Positions 40,755 to 56,003 of a DNA stretch of 64,000 nt are shown piece by piece. A model generated the notes under the pieces. That model was not told the origin of the DNA, made no database searches, and saw nothing but the letters and a program-made list of their open reading frames with translations. The translations under genes were made by a program, and so were the position numbers. Within the stretch, counting starts at the first letter, position 1; every line of letters starts with the position of its first letter. Source of the DNA: Panulirus ornatus (lineage: Eukaryota > Arthropoda > Malacostraca > Decapoda > Palinuridae); assembly GCF_036320965.1 (NCBI RefSeq), contig NC_092225.1, positions 74,796,935 to 74,860,934 on the forward strand. Direction: 5' to 3'.

Positions 40755-43700
40755 TTTTTTTTTTTTTTTTTTTTATACTTGTCGCTGTCTCCCGCGATGC
40801 GAGGTAAGCGCGAGGAAACAGACGAAAGTAATGGCCCAACCCCCATACACACGTACATACACACGTCCACACACGCAAATATACATACCTACACAGCTTT
40901 CCATGGTTTACCCCAGACGCTTCACATGCCTTGATTCAATCCACTGACAGCACGTCAACCCCGGTATACCACATCGCTCCAATTCACTCTATTCCTTGCC
41001 CTCCTTTCACCCTCCTGCATGTTCAGGCCCCGATCACACAAAATCTTTTTCACTCCATCTTTCCACCTCCAATTTGGTCTCCCTCTTCTCCTCGTTCCCT
41101 CCACCTCCGACACATATATCCTCTTGGTCAATCTTTCCTCACTCATTCTCTCCATGTGCCCAAACCATTTCAAAACACCCTCTTCTGCTCTCTCAACCAC
41201 GCTCTTTTTATTTCCACACATCTCTCTTACCCTTACGTTACTTACTCGATCAAACCACCTCACACCACACATTGTCCTCAAACATCTCATTTCCAGCACA
41301 TCCATCCTCCTGCGCACAACTCTATCCATAGCCCACGCCTCGCAACCATACAACATTGTTGGAACCACTATTCCTTCAAACATACCCATTTTTGCTTTCC
41401 GAGATAATGTTCTCGACTTCCACACATTTTTCAAGGCTCCCAAAATTTTCGCCCCCTCCCCCACCCTATGATCCACTTCCGCTTCCATGGTTCCATCCGC
41501 TGACAGATCCACTCCCAGATATCTAAAACACTTCACTTCCTCCAGTTTTTCTCCATTCAAACTCACCTCCCAATTGACTTGACCCTCAACCCTACTGTAC
41601 CTAATAACCTTGCTCTTATTCACATTTACTCTTAACTTTCTTCTTCCACACACTTTACCAAACTCAGTCACCAGCTTCTGCAGTTTCTCACATGAATCAG
41701 CCACCAGCGCTGTATCATCAGCGAACAACAACTGACTCACTTCCCAAGCTCTCTCATCCCCAACAGACTTCATACTTGCCCCTCTTTCCAGGACTCTTGC
41801 ATTTACCTCCCTAACAACCCCATCCATAAACAAATTAAACAACCATGGAGACATCACACACCCCTGCCGCAAACCTACATTCACTGAGAACCAATCACTT
41901 TCCTCTCTTCCTACACGTACACATGCCTTACATCCTCGATAAAAACTTTTCACTGCTTCTAACAACTTGCCTCCCACACCATATATTCTTAATACCTTCC
42001 ACAGAGCATCTCTATCAACTCTATCATATGCCTTCTCCAGATCCATAAATGCTACATACAAATCCATTTGCTTTTCTAAGTATTTCTCACATACATTCTT
42101 CAAAGCAAACACCTGATCCACACATCCTCTACCACTTCTGAAACCGCACTGCTCTTCCCCAATCTGATGCTCTGTACATGCCTTCACCCTCTCAATCAAT
42201 ACCCTCCCATATAATTTACCAGGAATACTCAACAAACTTATACCTCTGTAATTTGAGCACTCACTCTTATCCCCTTTGCCTTTGTACAATGGCACTATGC
42301 ACGCATTCCGCCAATCCTCAGGCACCTCACCATGAGTCATACATACATTAAATAACCTTACCAACCAGTCAACAATACAGTCACCCCCTTTTTTAATAAA
42401 TTCCACTGCAATACCATCCAAACCTGCTGCCTTGCCGGCTTTCATCTTCCGCAAAGCTTTTACTACCTCTTCTCTGTTTACCAAATCATTTTCCCTAACC
42501 CTCTCACTTTGCACACCACCTCGACCAAAACACCCTATATCTGCCACTCTGTCATCAGACACATTCAACAAACCTTCAAAATACTCATTCCATCTCCTTC
42601 TCACATCACCACTACTTGTTATCACCTCCCCATTTACGCCCTTCACTGAAGTTCCCATTTGCTCCCTTGTCTTACGCACCCTATTTACCTCCTTCCAGAA
42701 CATCTTTTTATTCTCCCTAAAATTTACTGATAGTCTCTCACCCCAACTCTCATTTGCCCTTTTTTTCACCTCTTGCACCTTTCTCTTGACCTCCTGTCTC
42801 TTTCTTTTATACTTCTCCCACTCAATTGCATTTTTTCCCTGCAAAAATCGTCCAAATGCCTCTCTCTTCTCTTTCACTAATACTCTTACTTCTTCATCCC
42901 ACCACTCACTACCCTTTCTAAACAGCCCACCTCCCACTCTTCTCATGCCACAAGCATCTTTTGCGCAATCCATCACTGATTCCCTAAATACATCCCATTC
43001 CTCCCCCACTCCCCTTACTTCCATTGTTCTCACCTTTTTCCATTCTGTACACAGTCTCTCCTGGTACTTCCCCACACAGGTCTCCTTCCCAAGCTCACTT
43101 ACTCTCACCACCTTCTTCACCCCAACATTCACTCCTCTTTTCTGAAAACCCATACTAATCTTCACCTTAGCCTCCACAAGATAATGATCAGACATCCCTC
43201 CAGTTGCACCTCTCAGCACATTAACATCCAAAAGTCTCTCTTTCGCACGCCTGTCAATTAACACGTAATCCAATAACGCTCTCTGGCCATCTCTCCTACT
43301 TACATAAGTATACTTATGTATATCTCGCTTTTTAAACCAGGTATTCCCAATCATCAGTCCTTTTTCAGCACATAAATCTACAAGCTCTTCACCATTTCCA
43401 TTTACAACACTGAACACCCCATGCATACCAATTATTCCCTCAACTGCCACATTACTCACCTTTGCATTCAAATCACCCATCACTATAACCCGGTCTCGTG
43501 CATCAAAACCGCTAACACACTCATTTAGCTGCTCCCAAAACACTTGCCTCTCATGATCTTTCTTCTCATGCCCAGGTGCATATGCACCAATAATCACCCA
43601 CCTCTCTCCATCAACTTTCAATTTTACCCATATTAATCGAGAATTTACTTTCTTACATTCTATCACATACTCCCACAACTCCTGTTTCAGGAGTATTGCT

Positions 43701-43852
43701 ACTCCTTCCCTTGCTCTTGTCCTCTCACTAACCCCTGACTTCACTCCCCAGACATTTCCAAACCACTCTTCCCCTTTACCCTTGAGCTTCGTTTCACTCA
43801 GAGCCAAAACATCCAGGTTCCTTTCCTCAAACATACTACCTATCTCTCCTTT

Positions 43853-43857
<5 letters not shown>
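40755..43857 (-). mobile_element. LINE-A copy with longest open frame
   Basis: Minus-strand copy, 3' tail at left. Error-rich until about 40,830, clean afterwards. It is cut by TA 5' of the endonuclease at VKKGEIG, so it lacks the first ~30 codons seen in the 910-4,105 copy and any 5' UTR or promoter. Confidence 0.85.

Positions 43858-43858
<1 letters not shown>
40955..43858 (-). CDS. LINE-A endonuclease-reverse transcriptase, 967 codons, 5'-truncated
   Basis: The best-preserved retrotransposon protein in the window; it would nick chromosomal DNA and reverse-transcribe element RNA at the nick. APE-type endonuclease ~1-235: E22 in LSETKL, Y93 in GAYAPG, D129 and N131 in MGDLNAKV, D197 and D202 in LLDYVLIDRR, D224-H225 in SDHYLV. 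Basic linker ~325-420. RT ~470-790: DGIAVEF at 481, NYRGISLL at 536, catalytic D606 in [14 protein letters not shown] 663-667, F712-A-D714-D715, then the FRYLGVDL motif. The C-terminal region has WFGHMERM at 898 and [13 protein letters not shown] near 923, as in RTE-like elements. The first Met is created by the CAT/TA junction and is not the native start; fuller copies read CGCNQDVKKG here. Clade assignment to RTE is from motif style and tail type; a related clade is possible. Confidence 0.8.

Positions 43859-43913
<55 letters not shown>
43857..43913. repeat. (TA)n tract
   Basis: Pure TA run. In the first pass the same flanks are separated by an extra truncated LINE-A copy and two TA tracts (4,010-6,137). 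Confidence 0.95.
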
Positions 43914-43931
<18 letters not shown>

Positions 43932-44117
43932 TATACTTTGTCGCTGTCTCCCGCGTTTGCGAGGTAGCGCAAGGAAACAGACGAAAGAAATGGCCCAACC
44001 CCCCCCCATACACATGTATATACATACGTCCACACACGCAAATATACATACCTACACAGCTTTCCATGGTTTACCCCAGACGCTTCACATGCCTTGATTC
44101 AATCCACTGACAGCACG

Positions 44118-45858
44118 TCAACCCCGGTATACCACATCGCTCCAATTCACTCTATTCCTTGCCCTCCTTTCACCCTCCTGCATGTTCAGGCCCCGATCAC
44201 ACAAAATCTTTTTCACTCCATCTTTCCACCTCCAATTTGGTCTCCCTCTTCTCCTCGTTCCCTCCACCTCCGACACATATATCCTCTTGGTCAATCTTTC
44301 CTCACTCATTCTCTCCATGTGCCCAAACCACTTCAAAACACCCTCTTCTGCTCTCTCAACCACGCTCTTTTTATTTCCACACATCTCTCTTACCCTTACG
44401 TTACTCACTCGATCAAACCACCTCACACCACACATTGTCCTCAAACATCTCATTTCCAGCACATCCATCCTCCTGCGCACAACTCTATCCATAGCCCACG
44501 CCTCGCAACCATACAACATTGTTGGAACCACTATTCCTTCAAACATACCCATTTTTGCTTTCCGAGATAATGTTCTCGACTTCCACACATTCTTCAAGGC
44601 CCCCAGAATTTTCGCCCCCTCCCCCACCCTATGATCCACTTCCGCTTCCATGGTTCCATCCGCTGCCAGATCCACTCCCAGATATCTAAAACACTTCACT
44701 TCCTCCAGTTTTTCTCCATTCAAACTCACCTCCCAATTGACTTGACCCTCAACCCTACTGTACCTAATAACCTTGCTCTTATTCACATTTACTCTTAACT
44801 TTCTTCTTCCACACACTTTACCAAACTCAGTCACCAGCTTCTGCAGTTTCTCACATGAATCAGCCACCAGCGCTGTATCATCAGCGAACAACAACTGACT
44901 CACTTCCCAAGCTCTCTCATCCCCAACAGACTTCATACTTGCCCCTCTTTCCAAAACTCTTGCATTTACCTCCCTAACAACCCCATCCATAAACAAATTA
45001 AACAACCATGGAGACATCACACACCCCTGCCGCAAACCTACATTCACTGAGAACCAATCACTTTCCTCTCTTCCTACACGTACACATGCCTTACATCCTC
45101 GATAAAAACTTTTCACTGCTTCTAACAACTTTCCTCCCACACCATATATTCTTAATACCTTCCACAGAGCATCTCTATCAACTCTATCATATGCCTTCTC
45201 CAGATCCATAAATGCTACATACAAATCCATTTGCTTTTCTAAGTATTTCTCACATACATTCTTCAAAGCAAACACCTGATCCACACATCCTCTACCACTT
45301 CTGAAACCACACTGCTCTTCCCCAATCTGATGCTCTGTACATGCCTTCACCCTCTCAATCAATACCCTCCCATATAATTTACCAGGAATACTCAACAAAC
45401 TTATACCTCTGTAATTTGAGCACTCACTCTTATCCCCTTTGCCTTTGTACAATGGCACTATGCACGCATTCCGCCAATCCTCAGGCACCTCACCATGAGT
45501 CATACATACATTAAATAACCTTACCAACCAGTCAACAATACAGTCACCCCCTTTTTTAATAAATTCCACTGCAATACCATCCAAACCTGCTGCCTTGCCG
45601 GCTTTCATCTTCCGCAAAGCTTTCACTACCTCTTCTCTGTTTACCAAATCATTTTCCCTAACCCTCTCACTTTGCACACCACCTCGACCAAAACATCCTA
45701 TATCTGCCACTCTATCATCAAACACATTCAACAAACCTTCAAAATACTCACTCCATCTCCTTCTCACATCACCACTACTTGTTATCACCTCCCCATTTGC
45801 ACCCTTCACTGAAGTTCCCATTTGCTCCCTTGTCTTATGCACTTTATTTACCTCCTTC
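44118..45858 (-). pseudogene. LINE-A RT part, open frame, endonuclease detached
   Basis: 574 open codons (stop at 44,118; first methionine-like codon at 45,842) covering residues ~395-967 with all RT motifs: [23 protein letters not shown]. It lacks the one-base deletion present at 6,703 in its first-pass counterpart. The endonuclease is present but inverted, so no complete protein can be made. Confidence 0.8.
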
Positions 45859-45862
45859 CAGA

Positions 45863-47024
45863 TGTGGATGTAACCAAGATGTGAAAAAAGGAGAGATAGG
45901 TAGTATGTTTGAGGAAAGGAACCTGGGTGTTTTGGCTCTGAGTGAAACGAAGCTCAAGGGTAAAGGGGAAGAGTGGTTTGGGAATGTCTGGGGAGTAAAG
46001 TCAGGGGTTAGTGAGAGGACAAGAGCAAGGGAAGGAGTAGCAATACTCCTGAAACAGGAGTTGTGGGAGTATGTGATAGAATGTAAGAAAGTAAATTCTC
46101 GATTAATATGGGTAAAACTGAAAGTTGATGGAGAGAGGTGGGTGATTATTGGTGCATATGCACCTGGGCATGAGAAGAAAGATCAAGAGAGGCAAGTGTT
46201 TTGGGAGCAGCTGAATGAGTGTGTTAGTGGTTTTGATGCACGAGACCGGGTTATAGTGATGGGTGATTTGAATGCAAAGGTGAGTAATGTGGCAGTTGAG
46301 GGAATAATTGGTATACATGGGGTGTTCAGTGTTGTAAATGGAAACGGTGAAGAGCTTGTAGATTTATGTGCTGAAAAAGGACTGATGATTGGGAATACCT
46401 GGTTTAAAAAGCGAGATATACATAAGTATACTTATGTAAGTAGGAGAGATGGCCAGAGAGCGTTATTGGATTACGTGTTAATTGACAGGCGTGCGAAAGA
46501 GAGACTTTTGGATGTTAATGTGCTGAGAGGTGCAACTGGAGGGATGTCTGATCATTATCTTGTGGAGGCTAAGGTGAAGATTTGTATGGGTTTTCAGAAA
46601 AGAAGAGTGAATGTTGGGGTGAAGAGGGTGGTGAGAGTAAGTGAGCTTGAGAAGGAGACCTGTGTGAGGAAGTACCAGGAGAGACTGAGAACAGAATGGA
46701 AAAAGGTGAGAACAATGGAAGCAAGGGGAGTGGGGGAGGAATGGGATGTATTTAGGGAATCAGTGATGGATTGCGCAAAAGATGCTTGTGGCATGAGAAG
46801 AGTGGGAGGTGGGTTGATTAGAAAGGGTAGTGAGTGGTGGGATGAAGAAGTAAGAGTATTAGTGAAAGAGAAGAGAGAGGCATTTGGACGATTTTTGCAG
46901 GGAAAAAATGCAATTGAGTGGGAGATGTATAAAAGAAAGAGACAGGAGGTCAAGAGAAAGGTGCAAGAGGTGAAAAAAAGGGCAAATGAGAGTTGGGGTG
47001 AGGGAGTATCATTAAATTTTAGGG
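45863..47024 (+). pseudogene. Inverted LINE-A endonuclease part, second pass
   Basis: Open from CGCNQDVKKG to the A-run near 47,030 with all endonuclease motifs (LSETKL, GAYAPG, MGDLNAKV, LLDYVLIDRR, SDHYLV). Antisense RT sequence upstream continues the frame by chance. Confidence 0.75.
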
Positions 47025-47036
47025 GAAAAAAAAAAA

Positions 47037-49266
<2,230 letters not shown>

Positions 49267-49275
49267 ATATATATA

Positions 49276-49504
49276 GGGGAGAAAGAATACTTCCCACGTA
49301 TTCCCTGCATTTCGTAGAAGGCGACTAAAAGGGAAGGGAGCGGGGGGCTGGAAATCCTCCCCTCTCATTTTTTTTTTAAATTTTCCAAAAGAAGGAACAG
49401 AGAAGGGGGCCATATGAGGAAATTCCCTCAAAGGCCCAGTCCTCTGTTCTTAACGCTACCTCGCTAATGCGGGAAATGGCGAATAGTATGAAAAGAAAAA
49501 AAAA

Positions 49505-49507
<3 letters not shown>
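49276..49507 (+). mobile_element. SINE-B copy 1, second pass
   Basis: Virtually identical to 11,487-11,717; TA 49,508-49,548 follows. Confidence 0.7.
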
Positions 49508-49548
<41 letters not shown>

Positions 49549-49552
<4 letters not shown>

Positions 49553-49775
49553 GGGGATGGTGAGAAAGAATACTTCCCACGTATTCCCTGCATGTCCTAG
49601 AAGGCGACTAAAAGGGAAGGGAGCGGGGGGGCTGGAAATCCTCCCCTATTGTTTTTTTTAATTTTCCAAAAGAAGGAACAGAGAAGGGGGCCAGGTGAGG
49701 ATATTCCCTCAGAGGCCCAGTCCTCTGTTCGTAACGCTACCTTGCTAATGTGGGAAATGGCGAATAGTTTGAGAG

Positions 49776-49778
<3 letters not shown>
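49549..49778 (+). mobile_element. SINE-B copy 2, second pass
   Basis: As 11,760-11,989 but with the tail stem CTTGC-TAAT-GTGGG; the TA tract after it is shorter (49,779-49,808). Confidence 0.7.
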
Positions 49779-51345
<1,567 letters not shown>

Positions 51346-51354
<9 letters not shown>

Positions 51355-54300
51355 TTATACTTTGTCGCTGTCTCCCGCGTTTGCGAGGTAGCGCAAGGAA
51401 ACAGACGAAAGAAATGGCCAAACCCCCCCCCATACACATGTATATACATACGTCCACACACACAAATATACATACCTACACAGCTTTCCATGGTTTACCC
51501 CAGACGCTTCACGTGCCCTGATTCAATCCACCGACAGCACGTCAACCCCGGTATACCACATCACTCCAACTCACTCTATTCCTTACCCTCCTTTCACCCT
51601 CCTGCATGTTCAGGCCCCGATCACTCAAAATCTTTTTCACTCCATCTTTCCACCTCCAATTTGGTCTCCCTCTTCTCCTTGCTCCCTCCACCTCCGACAC
51701 ATATATCCTCTTGGTCAATCTTTCCTCACTCATCCTCTCCATGTGCCCAAACCACTTCAAAACACCCTCTTCTGCTCTCTCAACCACGCTCTTTTTATTT
51801 CCACACATCTCTCTTACCCTTACGTTACTCACTCGATCAAACCACTTCACACCACACATTGTCCTCAAACATCTCATTTCCAGCACATCCATCCTCCTGC
51901 GCACAACTCTATCCATAGCCCACGCCTCGCAACCATACAACATTGTTGGAACCACTATTCCTTCAAACATACCCATTTTTGCTTTCCGAGATAATGTTCT
52001 CGACTTCCACACATTCTTCAAGGCCCCCAGAATTTTCGCCCCCTCCCCCACCCTATGATCCATTTCCGCTTCCATGGTTCCATCCGCTGCCAGATCCACT
52101 CCCAGATATCTAAAACACTTCACTTCCTCCAGTTTTTCTCCATTCAAACTCACCTCCCAATTGACTTGACCCTCAATCCTACTGTACCTAATAACCTTGC
52201 TCTTATTCACATTTACTCTTAACTTTCTTCTTCCACACACTTTACCAAACTCAGTCACCAGCTTCAGCAGTTTCTCACATGAATCAGCCACCAGTGCTGT
52301 ATCATCAGCGAACAACAACTGACTCACTTCCCAAGCTCTCTCATCCCCAACAGACTTCATACTTGCCCCTCTTTCCAAAACTCTTGCATTTACCTCCCTA
52401 ACAACCCCATCCATAAACAAATTAAACAACCATGGAGACATCACACACCCCTGCCGCAAACCTACATTCACTGAGAACCAATCACTTTCCTCTCTTCCTA
52501 CACGTACACATGCCTTACATCCTCGATAAAAACTTTTCACTGCTTCTAACAACTTTCCTCCCACACCATATATTCTTAATACCTTCCACAGAGCATCTCT
52601 ATCAACTCTGTCATATGCCTTCTCCAGATCCATAAATGTTACATACAAATCCATTTGCTTTTCTAAGTATTTCTCACATACATTCTTCAAAGCAAACACC
52701 TGATCCACACATCCTCTACCACTTCTGAAACCACACTCCTCTTCCCCAATCTGATGCTCTGTACATGCCTTCACCCTCTCAATCAATACCCTCCCATATA
52801 ATTTACCAGGAATACTCAACAAACTTATACCTCTGTAATTTGAGCACTCACTCTTATCCCCTTAGCCTTTGTACAATGGCACTATGCACGCATTCCGCCA
52901 ATCCTCAGGCACCTCACCATGAGTCATACATACATTAAATAACCTTACCAACCAGTCAACAATAAAGTCACCCCCTTTTTAAATAAATTCCACTGCAATA
53001 CCATCCAAACCTGCTGCCTTGCCGGCTTTCATCTTCCGCAAAGCTTTCACTACCTCTTCTCTGTTTACCAAATCATTTTCCCTAACCCTCTCACTTTGCA
53101 CACCACCTCGACCAAAACACCCTACATCTGCCACTCTATCATCAAACACATTCAACAAACCTTCAAAATACTCACTCCATCTCCTTCTCACATCACCACT
53201 ACTTGTTATCACCTCCCCATTTGCGCCCTTCACTGAAGTTCCCATTTGCTCCCTTGTCTTACACACTTTATTTACCTCCTTCCAGAACATCTTTTTATTC
53301 TCCCTAAAATTTAATGATACTCTCTCACCCCAACTCTCATTTGCCCTTTTTTTCACCTCTTGCACCTTTCTCTTGACCTCCTGTCTCTTTCTTTTATACA
53401 TCTCCCACTCAATTGCATTTTTTCCCTGCAAAAATCGTCCAAATGCCTCTCTCTTCTATTTCACTAATACTCTTACTTCTTCATCCCACCACTCACTACC
53501 CTTTCTAATCAACCCACCTCCCACTCTTCTCATGCCACAAGCATCTTTTGCGCACTCCATCACTGATTCCCTAAATACATCCCGTTCCTCCCCCACTCCC
53601 CTTGCTTCCATTGTTCTCACCTTTTTCCATTCTGTACTCAGTCTCTCCTGGTACTTCCTCACACAGGTCTCCTTCTCAAGCTCACTTACTCTCACCACCC
53701 TCTTCACCCCAACATTCACTCTTCTTTTCTGAAAACCCATACAAATCTTCACCTTAGCCTCCACAAGATAATGATCAGACATCCCTCCAGTTGCACCTCT
53801 CAGCACATTAACATCCAAAAGTCTCTCTTTCGCACGCCTGTCAATTAACACGTAATCCAATAACGCTCTCTGGCCATCTCTCCTACTTACATAAGTATAC
53901 TTATGTATATCTCGCTTTTTAAACCAGGTATTCCCAATCATCAGTCCTTTTTCAGCACATAAATCTACAAGCTCTTCACCATTTCCATTTACAACACTGA
54001 ACACCCCATGTATACCAATTATTCCCTCAACTGCCACATTACTCACCTTTGCATTCAAATCACCCATCACTATAACCCGGTCTCGTGCATCAAAACCACT
54101 AACACACTCATTCAGCTGCTCCCAAAACACTTGCCTCTCTTGATCTTTCTTCTCATGCCCAGGTGCATATGCACCAATAATCACCCACCTCTCTCCATCA
54201 ACTTTCAGTTTTACCCATATTAATCGAGAATTTACTTTCTTACACTCTATCACATACTCCCACAACTCCTGTTTCAGGAGTATTGCTACTCCTTCCCTTG

Positions 54301-54498
54301 CTCTTGTCCTCTCACTAACCCCTGACTTTACTCCCCAGACATTCCCAAACCACTCTTCCCCTTTACCCTTGAGCTTCGTTTCACTCAGAGCCAAAACATC
54401 CAGGTTCCTTTCCTCAAACATACTACCTATCTCTCCTTTTTTCACATCTTGGTTACATCCACACACATTTAGGCACCCCACTCTGAGCCTTCGAGGAA
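51346..54498 (-). mobile_element. LINE-A near full length with three nonsense codons
   Basis: Most complete element in the second pass, from tail (51,346) to the 5' coding end reading LRVGCLNVCGCN at 54,450-54,490. It ends about 8 bp later at a palindromic junction with plus-strand LINE sequence. Length about 3.15 kb, a useful estimate of the family's coding plus 3' UTR length. Confidence 0.85.
51542..54490 (-). pseudogene. LINE-A endonuclease-RT with three in-frame stops
   Basis: The reading phase is kept over almost the whole protein, but stop codons replace lysine or glutamate codons: TAA near 52,863 (KGKGD becomes KG-stop-GD), TAA at 52,979 (after AVEFI) and TAG at 53,456 (after RVLVK). 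Open pieces are 51,542-52,822, 52,979-53,431 and 53,456-54,481. All catalytic residues of endonuclease and RT are visible. EEECGF replaces EEQCGF, as in the 13,788 copy. Confidence 0.8.
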
Positions 54499-54510
54499 TA
54501 TTCCTTCATA

Positions 54511-55096
54511 TGAAGGAATAGGGGTTCCAACAATGTTGTATGGTTGCGAGGCGTGGGCTATGGATAGAGTGTGCGCAGGAGGATGGATGTGCTGGAAATG
54601 AGATGTTTGAGGACAATGTGTGGTGTGAGGTGGTTTGATCGAGTGAGTAACGTAAGGGTAAGAGAGATGTGTGGAAATAAAAAGAGCGTGGTTGAGAGAG
54701 CAGAAGAGGGTGTTTTGAAGTGGTTTGGGCACATGGAGAGGATGAGTGAGGAAAGATTGACCAAGAGGATATATGTGTCGGAGGTGGAGGGAACAAGGAG
54801 AAGAGGGAGACCAAATTGAAGGTGGAAAGATGGAGTGAAAAAGATTTTGTGTGATCGGGGCCTGAACATGCAGGAGGGTGAAAGGAGGGCAAGGAATAGA
54901 GTGAATTGGAGCGATGTGGTATACCGGGGTTGATGTGCTGTCAGTGGATTGAATCAAGGCATGTGAAGCGTCTGGGGTAAGCCATGGAAAGCTGTGTAGG
55001 TATGTATATTTGCGTGTGTGGACGTATGTATATACATGTGTATGGGGGTGGGTTGGGCCATTTCTTTCGTCTGTTTCCTTGCGCTACCTCGCAAAC
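54511..55096 (+). mobile_element. LINE-A C-terminal fragment, tail cut short
   Basis: Plus strand, beginning at the [11 protein letters not shown] codons and running through the C-terminus (relic frame 54,571-54,819 with a stop where TGG became TGA), 3' UTR and tail up to CTACCTCGCAAAC, where it is joined without TA or poly-A to minus-strand LINE sequence. Confidence 0.75.
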
Positions 55097-55972
55097 TATT
55101 CCTTCAAACATACCCATTTTTGCTTTCCGAGATAATGTTCTCGACTTCCACACATTTTTCAAGGCTCCCAAAATTTTCGCCCCCTCCCCCACCCTATGAT
55201 CCACTTCCGCTTCCATGGTTCCATCCGCTGACAGATCCACTCCCAGATATCTAAAACACTTCACTTCCTCCAGTTTTTCTCCATTCAAACTCACCTCCCA
55301 ATTGACTTGACCCTCACCCCTACTGTACCTAATAACCTTGCTCTTATTCACATTTACTCTTAACTTTCTTCTTCCACACACTTTACCAAACTCAGTCACC
55401 AGCTTCTGCAGTTTCTCACATGAATCAGCCACCAGCGCTGTATCATCAGCGAACAACAACTGACTCACTTCCCAAGCTCTCTCATCCCCAATAGACTTCA
55501 TACTTGTCCCTCTTTCCAGGACTCTTGCATTTACCTCCCTAACAACCCCATCCATAAACAAATTAAACAACCATGGAGACATCACACACCCCTGCTGCAA
55601 ACCTACATTCACTGAGAACCCATCACTTTCCTCTCTTCCTACACGTACACATGCCTTACATCCTCGATAAAAACTTTTCACTGCTTCTAACAACTTGCCT
55701 CCCACACCATATATTCTTAATACCTTCCACAGAGCATCTCTATCAACTCTATCATATGCCTTCTCCAGATCCATAAATGCTACATACAAATCCATTTGCT
55801 TTTCTAAGTATTTCTCACATACATTCTTCAAAGCAAACACCTGATCCACACATCCTCTACCACTTCTGAAACCGCACTGCTCTTCCCCAATCTGATGCTC
55901 TGTACATGCTTTCACCCTCTCAATCAATACCCTCCCATATAATTTACCAGGAATACTCAACAAACTTATACC

Positions 55973-55978
<6 letters not shown>
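55097..55978 (-). mobile_element. LINE-A internal RT fragment
   Basis: Minus strand, residues about 538-827 only, lacking both 3' tail and 5' end. It reads [11 protein letters not shown] through the FADD box to GMFEGIV. The left end abuts the truncated tail of the preceding plus-strand fragment; the right end enters TA. An open frame through here (54,941-56,224) is a chimera of several pieces. Changes include EESDGFS and GLQQG for the usual EESDWFS and GLRQG. Confidence 0.75.

Positions 55979-56002
<24 letters not shown>
55976..56002. repeat. Short (TA)n at head-to-head LINE junction
   Basis: A 27-bp TA run separates two LINE-A fragments pointing away from each other. Confidence 0.9.

Positions 56003-56003
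<1 letters not shown>

Larger units (their letters stand above)
43914..47024 (-). mobile_element. LINE-A with 5' inversion, second pass
   Basis: Same structure and junctions as 6,137-9,250: minus-strand 43,914-45,860, inverted 5' endonuclease part on the plus strand 45,863-47,024. The few base differences from the first pass (for example CTGAGAACAG for CTGAGTACAG near 46,686) are consistent with alleles or a recent duplication. Confidence 0.75.
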
